In this document: piece by piece, positions 23,635 through 32,142 of the stretch
Position numbering within the stretch: the stretch's first letter is position 1
Layout: each line of letters starts with the position of its first letter
Assembly (NCBI GenBank): GCA_004356105.1
Contig: SMYC01000014.1
Coordinates: 1 to 33,862 of the forward strand
Direction of reading: 5' to 3'
From: Acidobacteriota bacterium
Lineage (GTDB): Bacteria > Acidobacteriota > Vicinamibacteria > Marinacidobacterales > SMYC01
DNA: 33,862 nt
Notes under the pieces: model-generated
What the model was told of the DNA's origin: nothing
The model's input: the letters and a program-made list of their open reading frames with translations, nothing else
Database searches by the model: none
Made by a program: the position numbers and the translations under genes

Positions 23635-24849
23635 TCAGCCTGTCAGGTCGTGCCTGGTGAGGCCGCGAAACGCCAATACGCGCTCGATAACCTCGTCAAC
23701 TTTGACGTCGGGCGTCGAGGCGCCGGCGGTAACCCCGATCTTGAGCGCGCCCTCGGGAAGCCAATCGGTCGCTTCCACCTCTTTCTGCTCGTGAAGGGGT
23801 TTGTGGCGGATGAGAACGGCGGACTCCATGGAAAGAGAATCTGCGATGTGGAAGGTCGGGAATTTCTCGGAACAAATCTCGGCGAGATGCGCCGTGTTGC
23901 TGCTGTTGTAGCCGCCAATAACCAGCATCAGGTCGACGCCTTCTTCGCACAGCTCGACGACGGCATCTTGCCGCTCCTGCGTTGCGCTACAAATGGTGTC
24001 AAAAGAACGAAAGCGCGCTTCGAGCTCGCTCTCGCCGAACCGGCGCACCATGGATTGCCGGAGTCGCTCGGCGATCTCGAGGGACTCGCTGCTCAGCATG
24101 GTCGTTTGGTTCGCGAGGCCGATATGGGTCAGGTGGCTGTCGGGGTCGAAACCGGGAGAGACGGCATCCGAGAAAAACTCCATGAAGCGCGTCCTGTCGT
24201 GGGAGGTCTCGATGTAGTCGCCCACCATTTCGCTCTCGTTCAAGTCATGGACGACGATATAGTGCCCATTCCCTTTGGTTGCGCGTGAGACGGTTGCTTT
24301 GGTCTCTTCGTGCCCGCTCTTGCCGTGGACCACGGATGTGAAGCCGTCCCGCGCATAATGATCGACGTTTTTCCACACGTTCATCACTGAGCCGCACGTC
24401 GTATCGACGAGGATCATGCCCTTTTTCCGTAGAATCTCGAGCTCGCCGGCGCTCACGCCAAAAGCGGGGAGGAGCACGACGTCGTCGGTGGTAATGGAGG
24501 CGAACTTCTCGTCGGTTCCATACGGACCATCGAGAAACTGGATCCCCATTTCCGACAACCGCCCATTGACGTAGGGGTTGTGGATGATCTCGCCCGTAAT
24601 GAAGATTCTCTTGCCGGGAAACCGCGCGCGCGCTTCATAGGCGTATTCGACCGCGCGATCGACGCCGTAGCAGAAGCCGAACTCCTTGGCGAGCCGGAAA
24701 GTGAGATCCCCCGCGACCAGCTTGAAATTTCGCTCGCGGGCGAAGTCCACGACGAGGCCCGCGTAGTCTTTTCTCAGAGGCTCTTGGACTTCCGCTCTGA
24801 GGCCGAGGCCTTTCCGATACAGCCGCGATTCGGTATCTATGTTGGCCAT
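23635..24849 (-). CDS. ispH: 4-hydroxy-3-methylbut-2-enyl diphosphate reductase, long form
   Basis: The 404-residue enzyme carries the three conserved Fe-S cysteines: Cys60 in [12 protein letters not shown], Cys152 in [14 protein letters not shown] and Cys287 in [14 protein letters not shown], plus [35 protein letters not shown] and [15 protein letters not shown]. It reduces HMBPP to IPP and DMAPP, the last step of the MEP isoprenoid pathway. At about 400 residues with an N-terminal extension it is the long type known from cyanobacteria and plants, rather than the ~315-residue E. coli type. It is divergent from a ferredoxin gene, a possible electron donor. No Shine-Dalgarno precedes the ATG. 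Confidence 0.95.
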   Translation of the reverse strand: MANIDTESRLYRKGLGLRAEVQEPLRKDYAGLVVDFARERNFKLVAGDLTFRLAKEFGFCYGVDRAVEYAYEARARFPGKRIFITGEIIHNPYVNGRLSEMGIQFLDGPYGTDEKFASITTDDVVLLPAFGVSAGELEILRKKGMILVDTTCGSVMNVWKNVDHYARDGFTSVVHGKSGHEETKATVSRATKGNGHYIVVHDLNESEMVGDYIETSHDRTRFMEFFSDAVSPGFDPDSHLTHIGLANQTTMLSSESLEIAERLRQSMVRRFGESELEARFRSFDTICSATQERQDAVVELCEEGVDLMLVIGGYNSSNTAHLAEICSEKFPTFHIADSLSMESAVLIRHKPLHEQKEVEATDWLPEGALKIGVTAGASTPDVKVDEVIERVLAFRGLTRHDLTG

Positions 24850-24857
24850 TTGAACTA

Positions 24858-24863
24858 AGTATA
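24858..24863 (-). promoter_or_regulatory. -10-like hexamer TATACT before ispH
   Basis: TATACT ends 8 nt before the ispH ATG, and the intervening bases contain no ribosome site, which fits a leaderless message. A weak TTGTGG lies 20 nt further up. Confidence 0.45.
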
Positions 24864-24917
24864 GGTGTTTCTGCAGACCCTAGCCACAAGATCTGGTGTT
24901 TTGCCTGCCGGTTTCGA

Positions 24918-24923
24918 TATAAT
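24918..24923 (+). promoter_or_regulatory. TATAAT -10 element before the ferredoxin gene
   Basis: A perfect TATAAT lies 25 nt before the ATG. The message would start close to the GAGGGAGG ribosome site, giving a very short leader. The -35 region is not recognisable. Confidence 0.5.
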
Positions 24924-24948
24924 TGCACTTGAGGGAGGCGAAAAGCGG

Positions 24949-25296
24949 ATGCAGGATAAATTGATCACCGGGCCAAGGAAGAAACAACCCAAGATGTTGG
25001 CGTTCGTCGACAAAGGGAAGTGCTTCGGCCGTGGATGCGAGATGTGCATCCATGTCTGCCCAGTCGAAGATTGTATCTATCTCGTCCCCGATCCCGAGCC
25101 TGGCGCCATCGGCGAAGTCTGCGAAGTCAACGTGGATACCTGCATTGGATGCCAGCTCTGCGCGAAGTTCTGTCCACCCGATTACGACGCGATCCACATG
25201 TTCAAGCACGATGAGGGACTTCGTCTCGGCGAGGTCGAAGAAACTAGCTTCGACTACCGCTTGTACAACAAGAAAAAAGGCGGCGCCCTCGCCTAG
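24949..25296 (+). CDS. two-cluster 4Fe-4S ferredoxin
   Basis: The 115-residue protein has a basic N-terminal stretch (TGPRKKQPK), then two 4Fe-4S motifs. The second is canonical, CIGCQLCAKFCP (Cys65, 68, 71, 75). The first is stretched, CFGRGCEMCIHVCP (Cys25-x4-Cys30-x2-Cys33-x3-Cys37). Extra cysteines at 42 and 58 make ten in all. A C-terminal tail of about 35 residues (RLYNKKKGGALA) follows. It would carry low-potential electrons in the cytoplasm. The ATG at 24949 is preferred over an earlier in-frame start because GGGAGG precedes it by 11 nt. The divergent ispH encodes an enzyme that needs such a donor. Confidence 0.88.
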   Translation: MQDKLITGPRKKQPKMLAFVDKGKCFGRGCEMCIHVCPVEDCIYLVPDPEPGAIGEVCEVNVDTCIGCQLCAKFCPPDYDAIHMFKHDEGLRLGEVEETSFDYRLYNKKKGGALA

Positions 25297-25311
25297 CCTT
25301 CTTTTTTTGAC

Positions 25312-25553
25312 GGGCAGCGCTAGATCAATATTAAGAAAAGCGTAACGCAAAGCCGCAAAGGCGCAAAGAAAAGACAAAGAAAAAGAAGTGAGAGGAAACG
25401 CTCTTCTCTCCAAATTTTGGCCCTTTTACCGTGGCTGAAAATCCTCGGTTTGATCGGATTAGCATCTTCTTTCATCTTCTTGTTTTTCCTTTGCGCCTTT
25501 GCGGCTTTGCGCCTTTGCGTTACGCTTTTCGTAATATTGATCTAGCGCTGCCC
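25312..25553. repeat. 242 bp palindromic intergenic element, copy 1
   Basis: The ends are perfect inverted repeats: GGGCAGCGCTAGATCAATAT at the left is mirrored at the right, and the match continues through AAAGCGTAACGCAAAG with one mismatch. Further in, both arms hold CGCAAAG-type 8-9 bp units (GCCGCAAAGGCGCAAAG), with one more unit on the right. A ~110 bp AT-rich centre has no coding signal. The element fills most of the 322 bp gap between the ferredoxin and uvrB genes and contains no ORF. The copy at 32143-32362 shares the core. Confidence 0.9.
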
Positions 25554-25604
25554 TCTATTTGACGCGTTTCTACGGACGTGCTAAGTTGTGGATTCGTAGG
25601 TACT

Positions 25605-25610
25605 TATAAG
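25605..25610 (+). promoter_or_regulatory. -10-like hexamer TATAAG before uvrB
   Basis: TATAAG ends 8 nt before the uvrB ATG, with no ribosome site between. An alternative promoter is TTGACG (25559-25564), 17 nt, TAAGTT (25582-25587). No SOS-type box was noticed. Confidence 0.35.
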
Positions 25611-25618
25611 CACTTTTC

Positions 25619-27661
25619 ATGGCTACCCATCCGTTGCCAGCAAGGCGCTCCGGTGAGTTCCGCGTCACTTCGGACTTCGAGCTTGAGGGGGATCAGCAAA
25701 GAGCGCTCGAAGAGCTGACGCGCGGTCTCGAGGAGGGGGAAAAGGACCAGGTCCTCCTCGGCGTGACCGGGTCGGGTAAGACCTTCACGGTGGCCAAGCT
25801 TATCGAAGCCGTCAACCGTCCGGCTCTCGTTATCGCCCACAACAAGACTCTTGCGGCGCAGCTCTATCAGGAGTTCAAGGAGTTTTTTCCCAAAAACGCG
25901 GTCGAGTACTTCGTGAGCTACTACGACTACTATCAGCCCGAAGCCTACGTGCCCGCGAGCGACACGTTTATCGAGAAGGAAGCCACGATCAATGACGAGA
26001 TAGACCGCATGCGGCTCTCGGCGACGCGTTCTCTTTTCGAGCGCGAAGACGTGCTCATCGTGGCGAGTGTTTCTTGCATCTACGGTCTTGGCTCGCCGGA
26101 GGCCTATTACGGCATGCTGCTGAACGTGGAGCAGGGCGACGAGATCGATCGCGCGGCGGTGTTGCGCAAGCTCGTCGAGATCCAATATGAGCGCAACGAT
26201 TACGACTTGAGCCGTGGCACCTTTCGGGTGCGCGGCGACGTCATCGAGATCATTCCTGGCTATGACGATCTCGGTATTCGCCTCGAGCTTTTCGGCGATG
26301 AAGTGGAGTCGATTGCGCAATTCGACCCGCTTACGGGAAAAACATTGCGGCCGATGAAGCGCGTCACGATTTTTCCGAAGACCCATTACGTCGCGCCTCG
26401 AGAGCGAACGGTTCGCGCCATCGAGACGATCCGTGAGGAGCTCGATTGGTTTCACCGCAAGTTGCATGATGAAGGCAAGCTTCTCGAAGCGCAGCGTATC
26501 CAGCAAAGAACGCTCTTCGATCTCGAGATGTTGCAAGAGGTCGGCTATTGTCACGGTGTCGAGAACTACTCACGCCATTTCACTGGGCTGAAGCCGGGCC
26601 AGCCGCCGCCCTCGCTAATGGACTATTTGTCGAAAGACGCGATCCTCATCATCGACGAGTCCCATCAAACGGTGCCTCAGGTGCGTGGCATGTATCACGG
26701 CGATCGCGCCCGGAAAGAGACCCTCGTGGAATACGGGTTTCGGATGCCGTCGGCGCTCGACAACCGTCCTTTGAACTTCGAGGAGTTCGAAGCGCGGATG
26801 GGGCAAACGATCTACGTGTCCGCCACGCCCGGTCCCTACGAGCTCGAGCGCAGCGGTGGCGTCGTGGTCGAGCAGATCATTCGACCCACCGGGCTCATGG
26901 ATCCCGAGATCGACGTGCGTCCGGTGGCTGGCCAAGTCGATGACCTTCTCGACGAGATTCGAAAGCGCGTTGACAAGAGCGAGCGTGTTCTCGTGACGAC
27001 GCTGACGAAACGGATGGCCGAGGATTTGACCGAGTACTATACGGAGCTCGGCGTGAAGTGTCGCTATTTGCACTCCGACATCGACACGCTCGAGCGGATG
27101 AACATTCTTCGAGACTTGCGGCTCGGAGAGTTCGACGTTCTCATCGGCATCAATTTGTTGCGCGAGGGGCTCGACTTGCCCGAAGTCTCCCTCGTCGCGA
27201 TCCTCGACGCCGACAAAGAGGGCTTTTTGCGCTCGGCGGGCTCGCTCATCCAGACCATGGGCCGCGCCTCCCGTCACCTGAGCGGCATGGCGCTTCTCTA
27301 TGCTGACAAAGAGACCGATTCGATGAAGCGCGCCATCGGCGAGACCGAACGTCGGCGGCAACTGCAAAAGGACTACAACGAGGAGCACGGCATCACGCCC
27401 GAGTCGATTGTGAAATCCATCCGTGGCGTGATCCGCGAAGGTAAGGAAGACGAGGAAGGGTCCGCTAGCGGCCGTGTCGCGGAAGACGATTTGCTTTTTA
27501 GCAGCCCGCAAGAGATTCGCCGCGAGATCGAGCGGCGGACACGAAAGATGAAGCAGGCAGCCAAAGATCTCGACTTCGAACGAGCCGCGGAGCACCGGGA
27601 CCGGATTCGCGAGCTGAAACAGATCGAGCTGTTCGACCGAACCCGCGGAGACCGTCGCTAG
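25619..27661 (+). CDS. uvrB: excinuclease ABC subunit B
   Basis: The 680-residue protein is full length. It has a Walker A motif GVTGSGKT (48-55), the damage-probing beta-hairpin region [12 protein letters not shown] (101-112), the DEAD-type [11 protein letters not shown], helicase motifs [59 protein letters not shown], and a C-terminal UVR motif ([20 protein letters not shown]) that contacts UvrC. With UvrA it verifies DNA lesions and loads UvrC in nucleotide excision repair. Its stop overlaps the GTG of the lipid-transport permease by one base (TAGTG), placing uvrB at the head of an Mla operon. Confidence 0.97.
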   Translation: MATHPLPARRSGEFRVTSDFELEGDQQRALEELTRGLEEGEKDQVLLGVTGSGKTFTVAKLIEAVNRPALVIAHNKTLAAQLYQEFKEFFPKNAVEYFVSYYDYYQPEAYVPASDTFIEKEATINDEIDRMRLSATRSLFEREDVLIVASVSCIYGLGSPEAYYGMLLNVEQGDEIDRAAVLRKLVEIQYERNDYDLSRGTFRVRGDVIEIIPGYDDLGIRLELFGDEVESIAQFDPLTGKTLRPMKRVTIFPKTHYVAPRERTVRAIETIREELDWFHRKLHDEGKLLEAQRIQQRTLFDLEMLQEVGYCHGVENYSRHFTGLKPGQPPPSLMDYLSKDAILIIDESHQTVPQVRGMYHGDRARKETLVEYGFRMPSALDNRPLNFEEFEARMGQTIYVSATPGPYELERSGGVVVEQIIRPTGLMDPEIDVRPVAGQVDDLLDEIRKRVDKSERVLVTTLTKRMAEDLTEYYTELGVKCRYLHSDIDTLERMNILRDLRLGEFDVLIGINLLREGLDLPEVSLVAILDADKEGFLRSAGSLIQTMGRASRHLSGMALLYADKETDSMKRAIGETERRRQLQKDYNEEHGITPESIVKSIRGVIREGKEDEEGSASGRVAEDDLLFSSPQEIRREIERRTRKMKQAAKDLDFERAAEHRDRIRELKQIELFDRTRGDRR

Positions 27662-28437
27662 TGTTGGACGCGGCGGGCAACTGGGTCAAAGAGCGGCTCG
27701 CGGCTCTCCAGGCGTTCTCGAAGCTTTCGTTCGACGCTTTCGCCAGTCTCTTTTCGAAACCACGATATTGGCGCGAGACGCTCGAGCAGATGGACTCGAT
27801 CGGCGTAGGCTCGCTGACGATCGTGACCTTGACCGGACTGTTCACTGGCATGGTGCTGACGGTACAAAGCTCGGCTACGCTCGATGCGTTTGGCGCACGT
27901 TCTTACGTGGGGCGGATGGTGTCGCTTTCGATGCTGCGTGAGCTGGGGCCGGTGCTCACGGCATTGATGGTGAGCGGCCGTGTCGGCTCTGGAATGGCGG
28001 CGGAGCTCGGCTCTATGGTCGTCACACAACAAATCGACGCCTTACGCTCGCTCGGTACGGATCCCATCCGAAAGCTCGTCGCGCCGCGCATGATCGCCGG
28101 CATCGTCATGCTACCGGTGCTGACCGTTTTGAGCAATGCTGTCGGCATGGTTGGCGGCTTTCTCGTCGCCAGGTTCACCCTGCGACTCGCGACGAGCCTT
28201 TACTGGCATTCGGCGCTCGATGCGATCAAGCCGCACGATTTATTCATGGGGCTCCTGAAACCTCTCGTCTTCGGCTATATCATCGTTGCGGTCGGCTGTT
28301 ATCAAGGGCTCACGACCACGGGCGGAACGCGCGGCGTGGGCGAGTCGACGACCCAATCGGTCGTCGTCGCTTCGGTGTTGATTCTCTCCACCGACTACTT
28401 TCTGAATCTCTTGATTCTCAAATTCGTGTATCCCTGA
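27661..28437 (+). CDS. mlaE: MlaE-family lipid ABC transporter permease
   Basis: The 258-residue inner-membrane protein has the MlaE pattern: an amphipathic N-terminus, VTLTGLFTGMVLTVQSSATL, then the conserved SLSMLRELGPVLTALMVSGRVGSGMAAELGSM, EIDALRSLGTDP-like QQIDALRSLGTDPIRKLVAPR, and a C-terminal VGCYQGLTTTGGTRGVGESTTQSVV. It forms the membrane core of a transporter moving phospholipids between inner and outer membrane. The start is GTG overlapping the uvrB stop; the next gene follows after 2 nt. Confidence 0.93.
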   Translation: MLDAAGNWVKERLAALQAFSKLSFDAFASLFSKPRYWRETLEQMDSIGVGSLTIVTLTGLFTGMVLTVQSSATLDAFGARSYVGRMVSLSMLRELGPVLTALMVSGRVGSGMAAELGSMVVTQQIDALRSLGTDPIRKLVAPRMIAGIVMLPVLTVLSNAVGMVGGFLVARFTLRLATSLYWHSALDAIKPHDLFMGLLKPLVFGYIIVAVGCYQGLTTTGGTRGVGESTTQSVVVASVLILSTDYFLNLLILKFVYP

Positions 28438-28439
28438 CG

Positions 28440-29285
28440 ATGCCGACGCTAGCGATCTCGTTTCGAAACGTTTTCTATACTTATCCCGGCAACGAGGACT
28501 ACACGTTGAGAGACGTGAGCTTCGACGTCGCGTTGGGGAGCACCGCGGTCATTCTCGGCGGGAGCGGCTCGGGAAAGTCGACGATTCTCAAGCTGGTGCT
28601 CGGGCTCATCAAACCAGAATCCGGCGTCATCGAAGTCGGTGGCGTCGATATCTCTGGATTGCAAGAGTCGGCTCTAATGCCGGTGCGCGCCGGGATCGGA
28701 ATGGTATTCCAGGAAGGCGCGCTCTTCGACTCGCTTTCGGTCGCGGAGAATGTCGGTTTTCGATTGCGGGAGCACGACAAACTCGACGAGCAAGAGTTCG
28801 AGGAGCGTGTGAGCCGGCTGCTAGGATTCGTTGAGCTAGGGAAGTTCTATGACCGCGCGCCTTCGGATCTCTCGGGAGGGCAAAGACGGCGCGTCTCGGT
28901 GGCACGGGCGATGGCCCATAGCCCGGGACTCATCCTTTATGACGAGCCGACGACAGGGCTCGATCCCATCACCGGCTCGACGATTTGCGATCTAATCGTG
29001 AAGCTTCGAGATCTCGAAGGGGTGACGTCGGTCCTCGTTACGCATCAATTGAGGGATGCCTTCCAGGTTGTGCAGAGCTTCGTGATGCGCAAGAACGGCG
29101 CGTTCATCTACAACCGGATAGAGGATGTCGAGCTACTCGTGGGGAGCGAGTTCATCGTTCTCAACGAGGGCCGCATCGTTTTTCGCGGCCTGCAGAGGGA
29201 GCTCTTCCGGTCGGACGAGCCCTATGTCCGGAAGTTCTTGGATGGTCAGATACCGGTCTCGGTGATTGAGACTGAGGGGGATTGA
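28440..29285 (+). CDS. mlaF: MlaF-family lipid ABC transporter ATPase
   Basis: The 281-residue cytoplasmic ATPase has Walker A GGSGSGKST (40-48), a Q-loop in GMVFQEGALFDSLSVAENV, the signature LSGGQRRRVSVARAM, Walker B ILYDEPTTGLDP and the switch His in LVTHQL. The ALFDSLSV segment is typical of MlaF. It powers the adjacent MlaE permease. The stop TGA lies just before the MlaD start, with AGGGGG serving as that gene's ribosome site. Confidence 0.94.
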   Translation: MPTLAISFRNVFYTYPGNEDYTLRDVSFDVALGSTAVILGGSGSGKSTILKLVLGLIKPESGVIEVGGVDISGLQESALMPVRAGIGMVFQEGALFDSLSVAENVGFRLREHDKLDEQEFEERVSRLLGFVELGKFYDRAPSDLSGGQRRRVSVARAMAHSPGLILYDEPTTGLDPITGSTICDLIVKLRDLEGVTSVLVTHQLRDAFQVVQSFVMRKNGAFIYNRIEDVELLVGSEFIVLNEGRIVFRGLQRELFRSDEPYVRKFLDGQIPVSVIETEGD

Positions 29286-29287
29286 TA

Positions 29288-30349
29288 ATGCCAGGCAGAA
29301 AATCCAACAGCTACGCCGAGCTCAGAGTCGGTATCGTTGTGGCGATAGCACTCATCGTCGCGGCAGCGACGACCATGTACATTACCCGCGAAGGAGGCCT
29401 GCCTTTTCTTGGCGGGCAGTACACCGTTTACAGCTACCTCCGTGACGTGAACGGCCTAAAAGCCGGCTCGCCGATCCACCTTTCGGGCGTCGAGGTCGGC
29501 TCGGTCAAAAAGGTGGAGTTTGCCGGCCCTGATGCCCCGGCGCCGGTGAAGGTGACGATGACGATCCGCACTGACGTACAAGGCCGCATCACGGACCACT
29601 CGATGGTAACGATTGGAAGCCTCGGTGTCCTGGGCGAAAAGATGCTCGACGTGGATCCGGGCGAGCCCGGGGGGGTGGCCATCGAGGACGGGGAGAACAT
29701 CCCGGGTGAGGCGGAGGGCGATCCTATCAAGGGCATCATTCTCGATGCCTCCAGCACGATGAAAGATATTCGTGACCTCGCGGCGCAGATCCAAGACGGG
29801 CAAGGGACGCTCGGGGCGATACTCAAACGAGAAGAGCTGCACGATCAGCTCCTCGCTCTCGTCACAAAGGCCGAGGATGTCTTTGGGAGCCTCGATCGAC
29901 AGGACGGAACATTTGGCAAGCTCATCCACGACCCGCAGATCTACGACAATCTCAATCAGCTCGTCGTCAGCATGAAAGAGCTCGTGGCGCGCATCGATAG
30001 CGGTGAAGGCGCCATTGGACGTCTCGTGCACGATCGCGAGATCGGCCGGCAGATCGCCACGACGACCGAGAACCTCGCCCGTGCGACCGATCGCCTCGAC
30101 CAAGGAGAGGGGACGCTCGGCGCTTTGCTGCGTGAACGCGAGCTCTATGACACGCTCGACTCGCTCTCGTCGAACCTGAACTCGATCACGTCCCGGCTAG
30201 AGCGTGGCGAGGGCACTGCCGGCCAGCTCCTCCACAACCGAGAGCTCTACGAGAACCTGAACAAGACCGCGACCGAGCTCCAAGCCCTCATCAGCGACAT
30301 CCGCAAAGACCCCAAGAAATACCTGAGAATCAAGGTAAGCCTTTTCTGA
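29288..30349 (+). CDS. mlaD: MlaD-family MCE lipid-binding protein with repeated C-terminus
   Basis: The 353-residue protein has one N-terminal membrane anchor (VGIVVAIALIVAAATTMYI), an MCE domain (YTVYSYLRDVNGLKAGSPIHLSGVEVGSVKKVEF, then GSLGVLGEKMLDVDPG), and a long helical C-terminus. That tail contains at least five units of the form GxGTxGxLxxxxELYD: GQGTLGAILKREELHD, DGTFGKLIHDPQIYD, GEGAIGRLVHDREI, GEGTLGALLRERELYD and GEGTAGQLLHNRELYE. MCE proteins form hexameric rings that pass lipids across the periplasm, and such tails can extend the tunnel. The ATG at 29288 is preferred over the TTG two codons earlier. Confidence 0.9.
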   Translation: MPGRKSNSYAELRVGIVVAIALIVAAATTMYITREGGLPFLGGQYTVYSYLRDVNGLKAGSPIHLSGVEVGSVKKVEFAGPDAPAPVKVTMTIRTDVQGRITDHSMVTIGSLGVLGEKMLDVDPGEPGGVAIEDGENIPGEAEGDPIKGIILDASSTMKDIRDLAAQIQDGQGTLGAILKREELHDQLLALVTKAEDVFGSLDRQDGTFGKLIHDPQIYDNLNQLVVSMKELVARIDSGEGAIGRLVHDREIGRQIATTTENLARATDRLDQGEGTLGALLRERELYDTLDSLSSNLNSITSRLERGEGTAGQLLHNRELYENLNKTATELQALISDIRKDPKKYLRIKVSLF

Positions 30350-30350
30350 C

Positions 30351-30449
30351 TTCCGGTTAACGCTACCCGCCACCGGCTGCCTGCCACCTGACTACGAAGC
30401 ACGAAGGTGGCGGGAGGCAGGTAGCCGGTAGCAATGCCGAATAGCGGAA
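30351..30449. repeat. imperfect palindrome between convergent genes
   Basis: GCTACCCGCCACCGGCTGCC starts the left arm (30362-30389), which pairs with the right arm 30405-30432 at about 21 of 28 positions; TTCCG and CGGAA flank the whole. It lies between mlaD and the convergent regulator gene, so it could fold as a bidirectional terminator. It is unrelated in sequence to the two CGCAAAG-type palindromes. Confidence 0.7.
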
Positions 30450-30459
30450 AGAAAAAAAA

Positions 30460-31173
30460 CTACCGCGCGGGTTGCTTCTCCCTTTCATCGTGACGACGGA
30501 AAGCTTCCATCATGAACTCGGTGGTGGAGCGAATCGATTCGATGTTGCTGGTTATGTTGGCTCGGACGAAGTGAAACCGGCCATCGCGCACCGGTATCAA
30601 CCGGTAGGCGGCCTCTTCGCCTTGGAACTCGTCCGCGAAGCAGCCACAGATGTAGCCGTCGAGAAGATGTATCTCGCCTTTGTGGTTGCCGTCAATATGG
30701 AGAACGCCCGTGGCCTGGTTAGCTTCGAGCATTTGCAGGACGTCCGTGCTCTTGAAGCGCGTGAGATCGCCGGATAGCTCTCCTGGCTCGTTGCTACGGT
30801 AGAAACTGATGAGCCGTTCACAGCGATAGATGAGCTCGCGCATGGTGAAAGGCTTCATGAGGTAGTCGTCCGCTCCCGAGGAAATCGCTTCCCAACGCTC
30901 TTCGGGCGTGATGTTGCCGGAGAGGATCAGGATGGGTATGCTCTTGAGGTCGTGATCTGCTCGCAGCGCGCGTGCGAACTCGAGCCCGTCCGCACCGCCC
31001 GGGAGCTCCACCTCGCACGCGATCATGTCGGGGCATTCACGCCTCGAGGTATCGAGTCCGCTTCCTGCATCGATGGCGCTGACCACTTCCAGCCCGGAGC
31101 GTTTGAAATAGTCGGAAAAAACGAGCCGGAGCTCAGCGTTGGGCTCTACGAGGAGAACACGATAACGAGACAT
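30460..31173 (-). CDS. receiver domain-DUF4388 protein with degenerate phosphorylation site
   Basis: Residues 1-125 form a CheY-like receiver fold (YRVLLVEPNAELRLVFSDYF, IPILILSGN, GADDYLMKPFTMRELI with Lys107). The phosphoacceptor position reads IACEVELPGG: Glu54 replaces Asp, and the acidic pair after the first strand is Glu10-Pro11. Residues from about 130 form a DUF4388 (PATAN-type) domain: LSGDLTRFKSTDVLQMLEANQATGVLHIDG, GEIHLLDGYICGCFADEFQGEEAAYRLI. With Glu in place of Asp it may be locked in an active-like state or respond to something other than phosphorylation. It is divergent from a PP2C phosphatase. Confidence 0.88.
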   Translation of the reverse strand: MSRYRVLLVEPNAELRLVFSDYFKRSGLEVVSAIDAGSGLDTSRRECPDMIACEVELPGGADGLEFARALRADHDLKSIPILILSGNITPEERWEAISSGADDYLMKPFTMRELIYRCERLISFYRSNEPGELSGDLTRFKSTDVLQMLEANQATGVLHIDGNHKGEIHLLDGYICGCFADEFQGEEAAYRLIPVRDGRFHFVRANITSNIESIRSTTEFMMEAFRRHDEREKQPAR

Positions 31174-31261
31174 TCAGTTTCCGCGGGTTGTTTTCGGGAC
31201 CGAATATCTAATTTAGCAAGCAATTGGAGGGACGTCAACGTGATGCGGGCACGGACAATCC

Positions 31262-31291
31262 TTGAAACCTTGTAAATAGTAGTGTTATCCT
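31262..31291 (+). promoter_or_regulatory. predicted sigma70-type promoter for the PP2C gene
   Basis: TTGAAA (31262-31267), an 18 nt spacer and TATCCT (31286-31291) lie about 73 nt before the chosen ATG. Confidence 0.45.
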
Positions 31292-31364
31292 ATTTTCGGA
31301 GGGTGTCCAAACCTTATTCGACGAAGTCGTGGGAAACGACGGAAGGAGCAACGCGGAGACCAAG

Positions 31365-32132
31365 ATGATCGAGAGCTTTGGCGCCACGGATGTAGGGCTT
31401 CGTCGCAAGCTGAACGAAGACAGCCTTTTCGAGGACAGCGCGATCGGGCTTTTCGTCGTCGCCGATGGCATGGGGGGGCACAATGCGGGCGAAATCGCGT
31501 CCCATCTAGCCGTGGAAACCGTTGGCAACTTTGTGCAGCGCTCGTGCGAAGAGGACGAGATCACTTGGCCCTATGGTGTCGACCCCAAATTATCCATCAA
31601 TTCTAACCGGCTTCTCACGGCGGTGATGCTCGCCAACAAGCGAGTCTTCAAGGAAGCGGATAGTCGCCAGGACTACACGGGCATGGGCACCACCATCGTA
31701 GCAGCGCTCACGAACAGCAAGACCATCAGCTTTGTGAGTGCTGGGGACAGCCGCGCTTATCGCTTGCGCGAAGGCGAGTTTCGCCAGTTGACGGTGGATG
31801 ATTCATGGGTTCAGGCGGCCGTGGACGAAGGCGTGCTGTTACCGGAGGAAGCCGAGAGCCATCCGATGAAGAACATCATCACGAAGGCCATCGGCGCGAA
31901 AGAGGAGATCGACGTCCATGTAGATGAGCACAGCCTACAGGATGATGACCTCTACTTGCTCTGCTCCGACGGCTTGCATGGGATGATTATCGAAAAGCGG
32001 CTCACGGAAATCATCGTGAACGCTGGCCCTTCGCTCGAGGAGCTCGTGAACGGCCTCATCGCGACCGCGAACGAGAACGGCGGAAAAGACAATGTGACCG
32101 CCGTCGCCATCCGCTACAGAGACGACAAATAA
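31365..32132 (+). CDS. PP2C-family Ser/Thr protein phosphatase
   Basis: The 255-residue protein has the bacterial PP2C (Stp/PrpC-like) motifs: TDVGLRRKLNEDSLF (first motif, with the Arg and metal-site Asp region), LFVVADGMGGHNAGEIAS (metal-binding Asp and Gly), TGMGTTIVAAL, VSAGDSRAYRLREG, LLCSDGLHGMI and GGKDNVTAVAIRY. Two manganese or magnesium ions would be bound by these Asp residues. It dephosphorylates Ser/Thr proteins, and this phylum is rich in Ser/Thr kinases. The ATG at 31365 is chosen for the GGAG 8 nt upstream and the standard motif distance; an in-frame GTG at 31329 is the alternative. Confidence 0.92.
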   Translation: MIESFGATDVGLRRKLNEDSLFEDSAIGLFVVADGMGGHNAGEIASHLAVETVGNFVQRSCEEDEITWPYGVDPKLSINSNRLLTAVMLANKRVFKEADSRQDYTGMGTTIVAALTNSKTISFVSAGDSRAYRLREGEFRQLTVDDSWVQAAVDEGVLLPEEAESHPMKNIITKAIGAKEEIDVHVDEHSLQDDDLYLLCSDGLHGMIIEKRLTEIIVNAGPSLEELVNGLIATANENGGKDNVTAVAIRYRDDK

Positions 32133-32142
32133 CTCGTCGTTG

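Noticed and set aside
24865..24948. N-terminal extension of the ferredoxin
   Set aside because: The extension would contain the TATAAT and the GGGAGG ribosome site and shows no family similarity.
25312..25553. CRISPR array
   Set aside because: The CGCAAAG units are 8-9 bp, contiguous and arranged in inverted arms; there are no spacers and no cas genes.
25604..26554. Long open frame antisense to uvrB (317 codons)
   Set aside because: It lies wholly within the well-supported uvrB region, has no family motifs, and is explained by codon bias in GC-rich DNA.
26615..27595. Second long antisense frame over uvrB (326 codons)
   Set aside because: Same reason: no motifs, no ribosome site, mirrors conserved uvrB helicase motifs.
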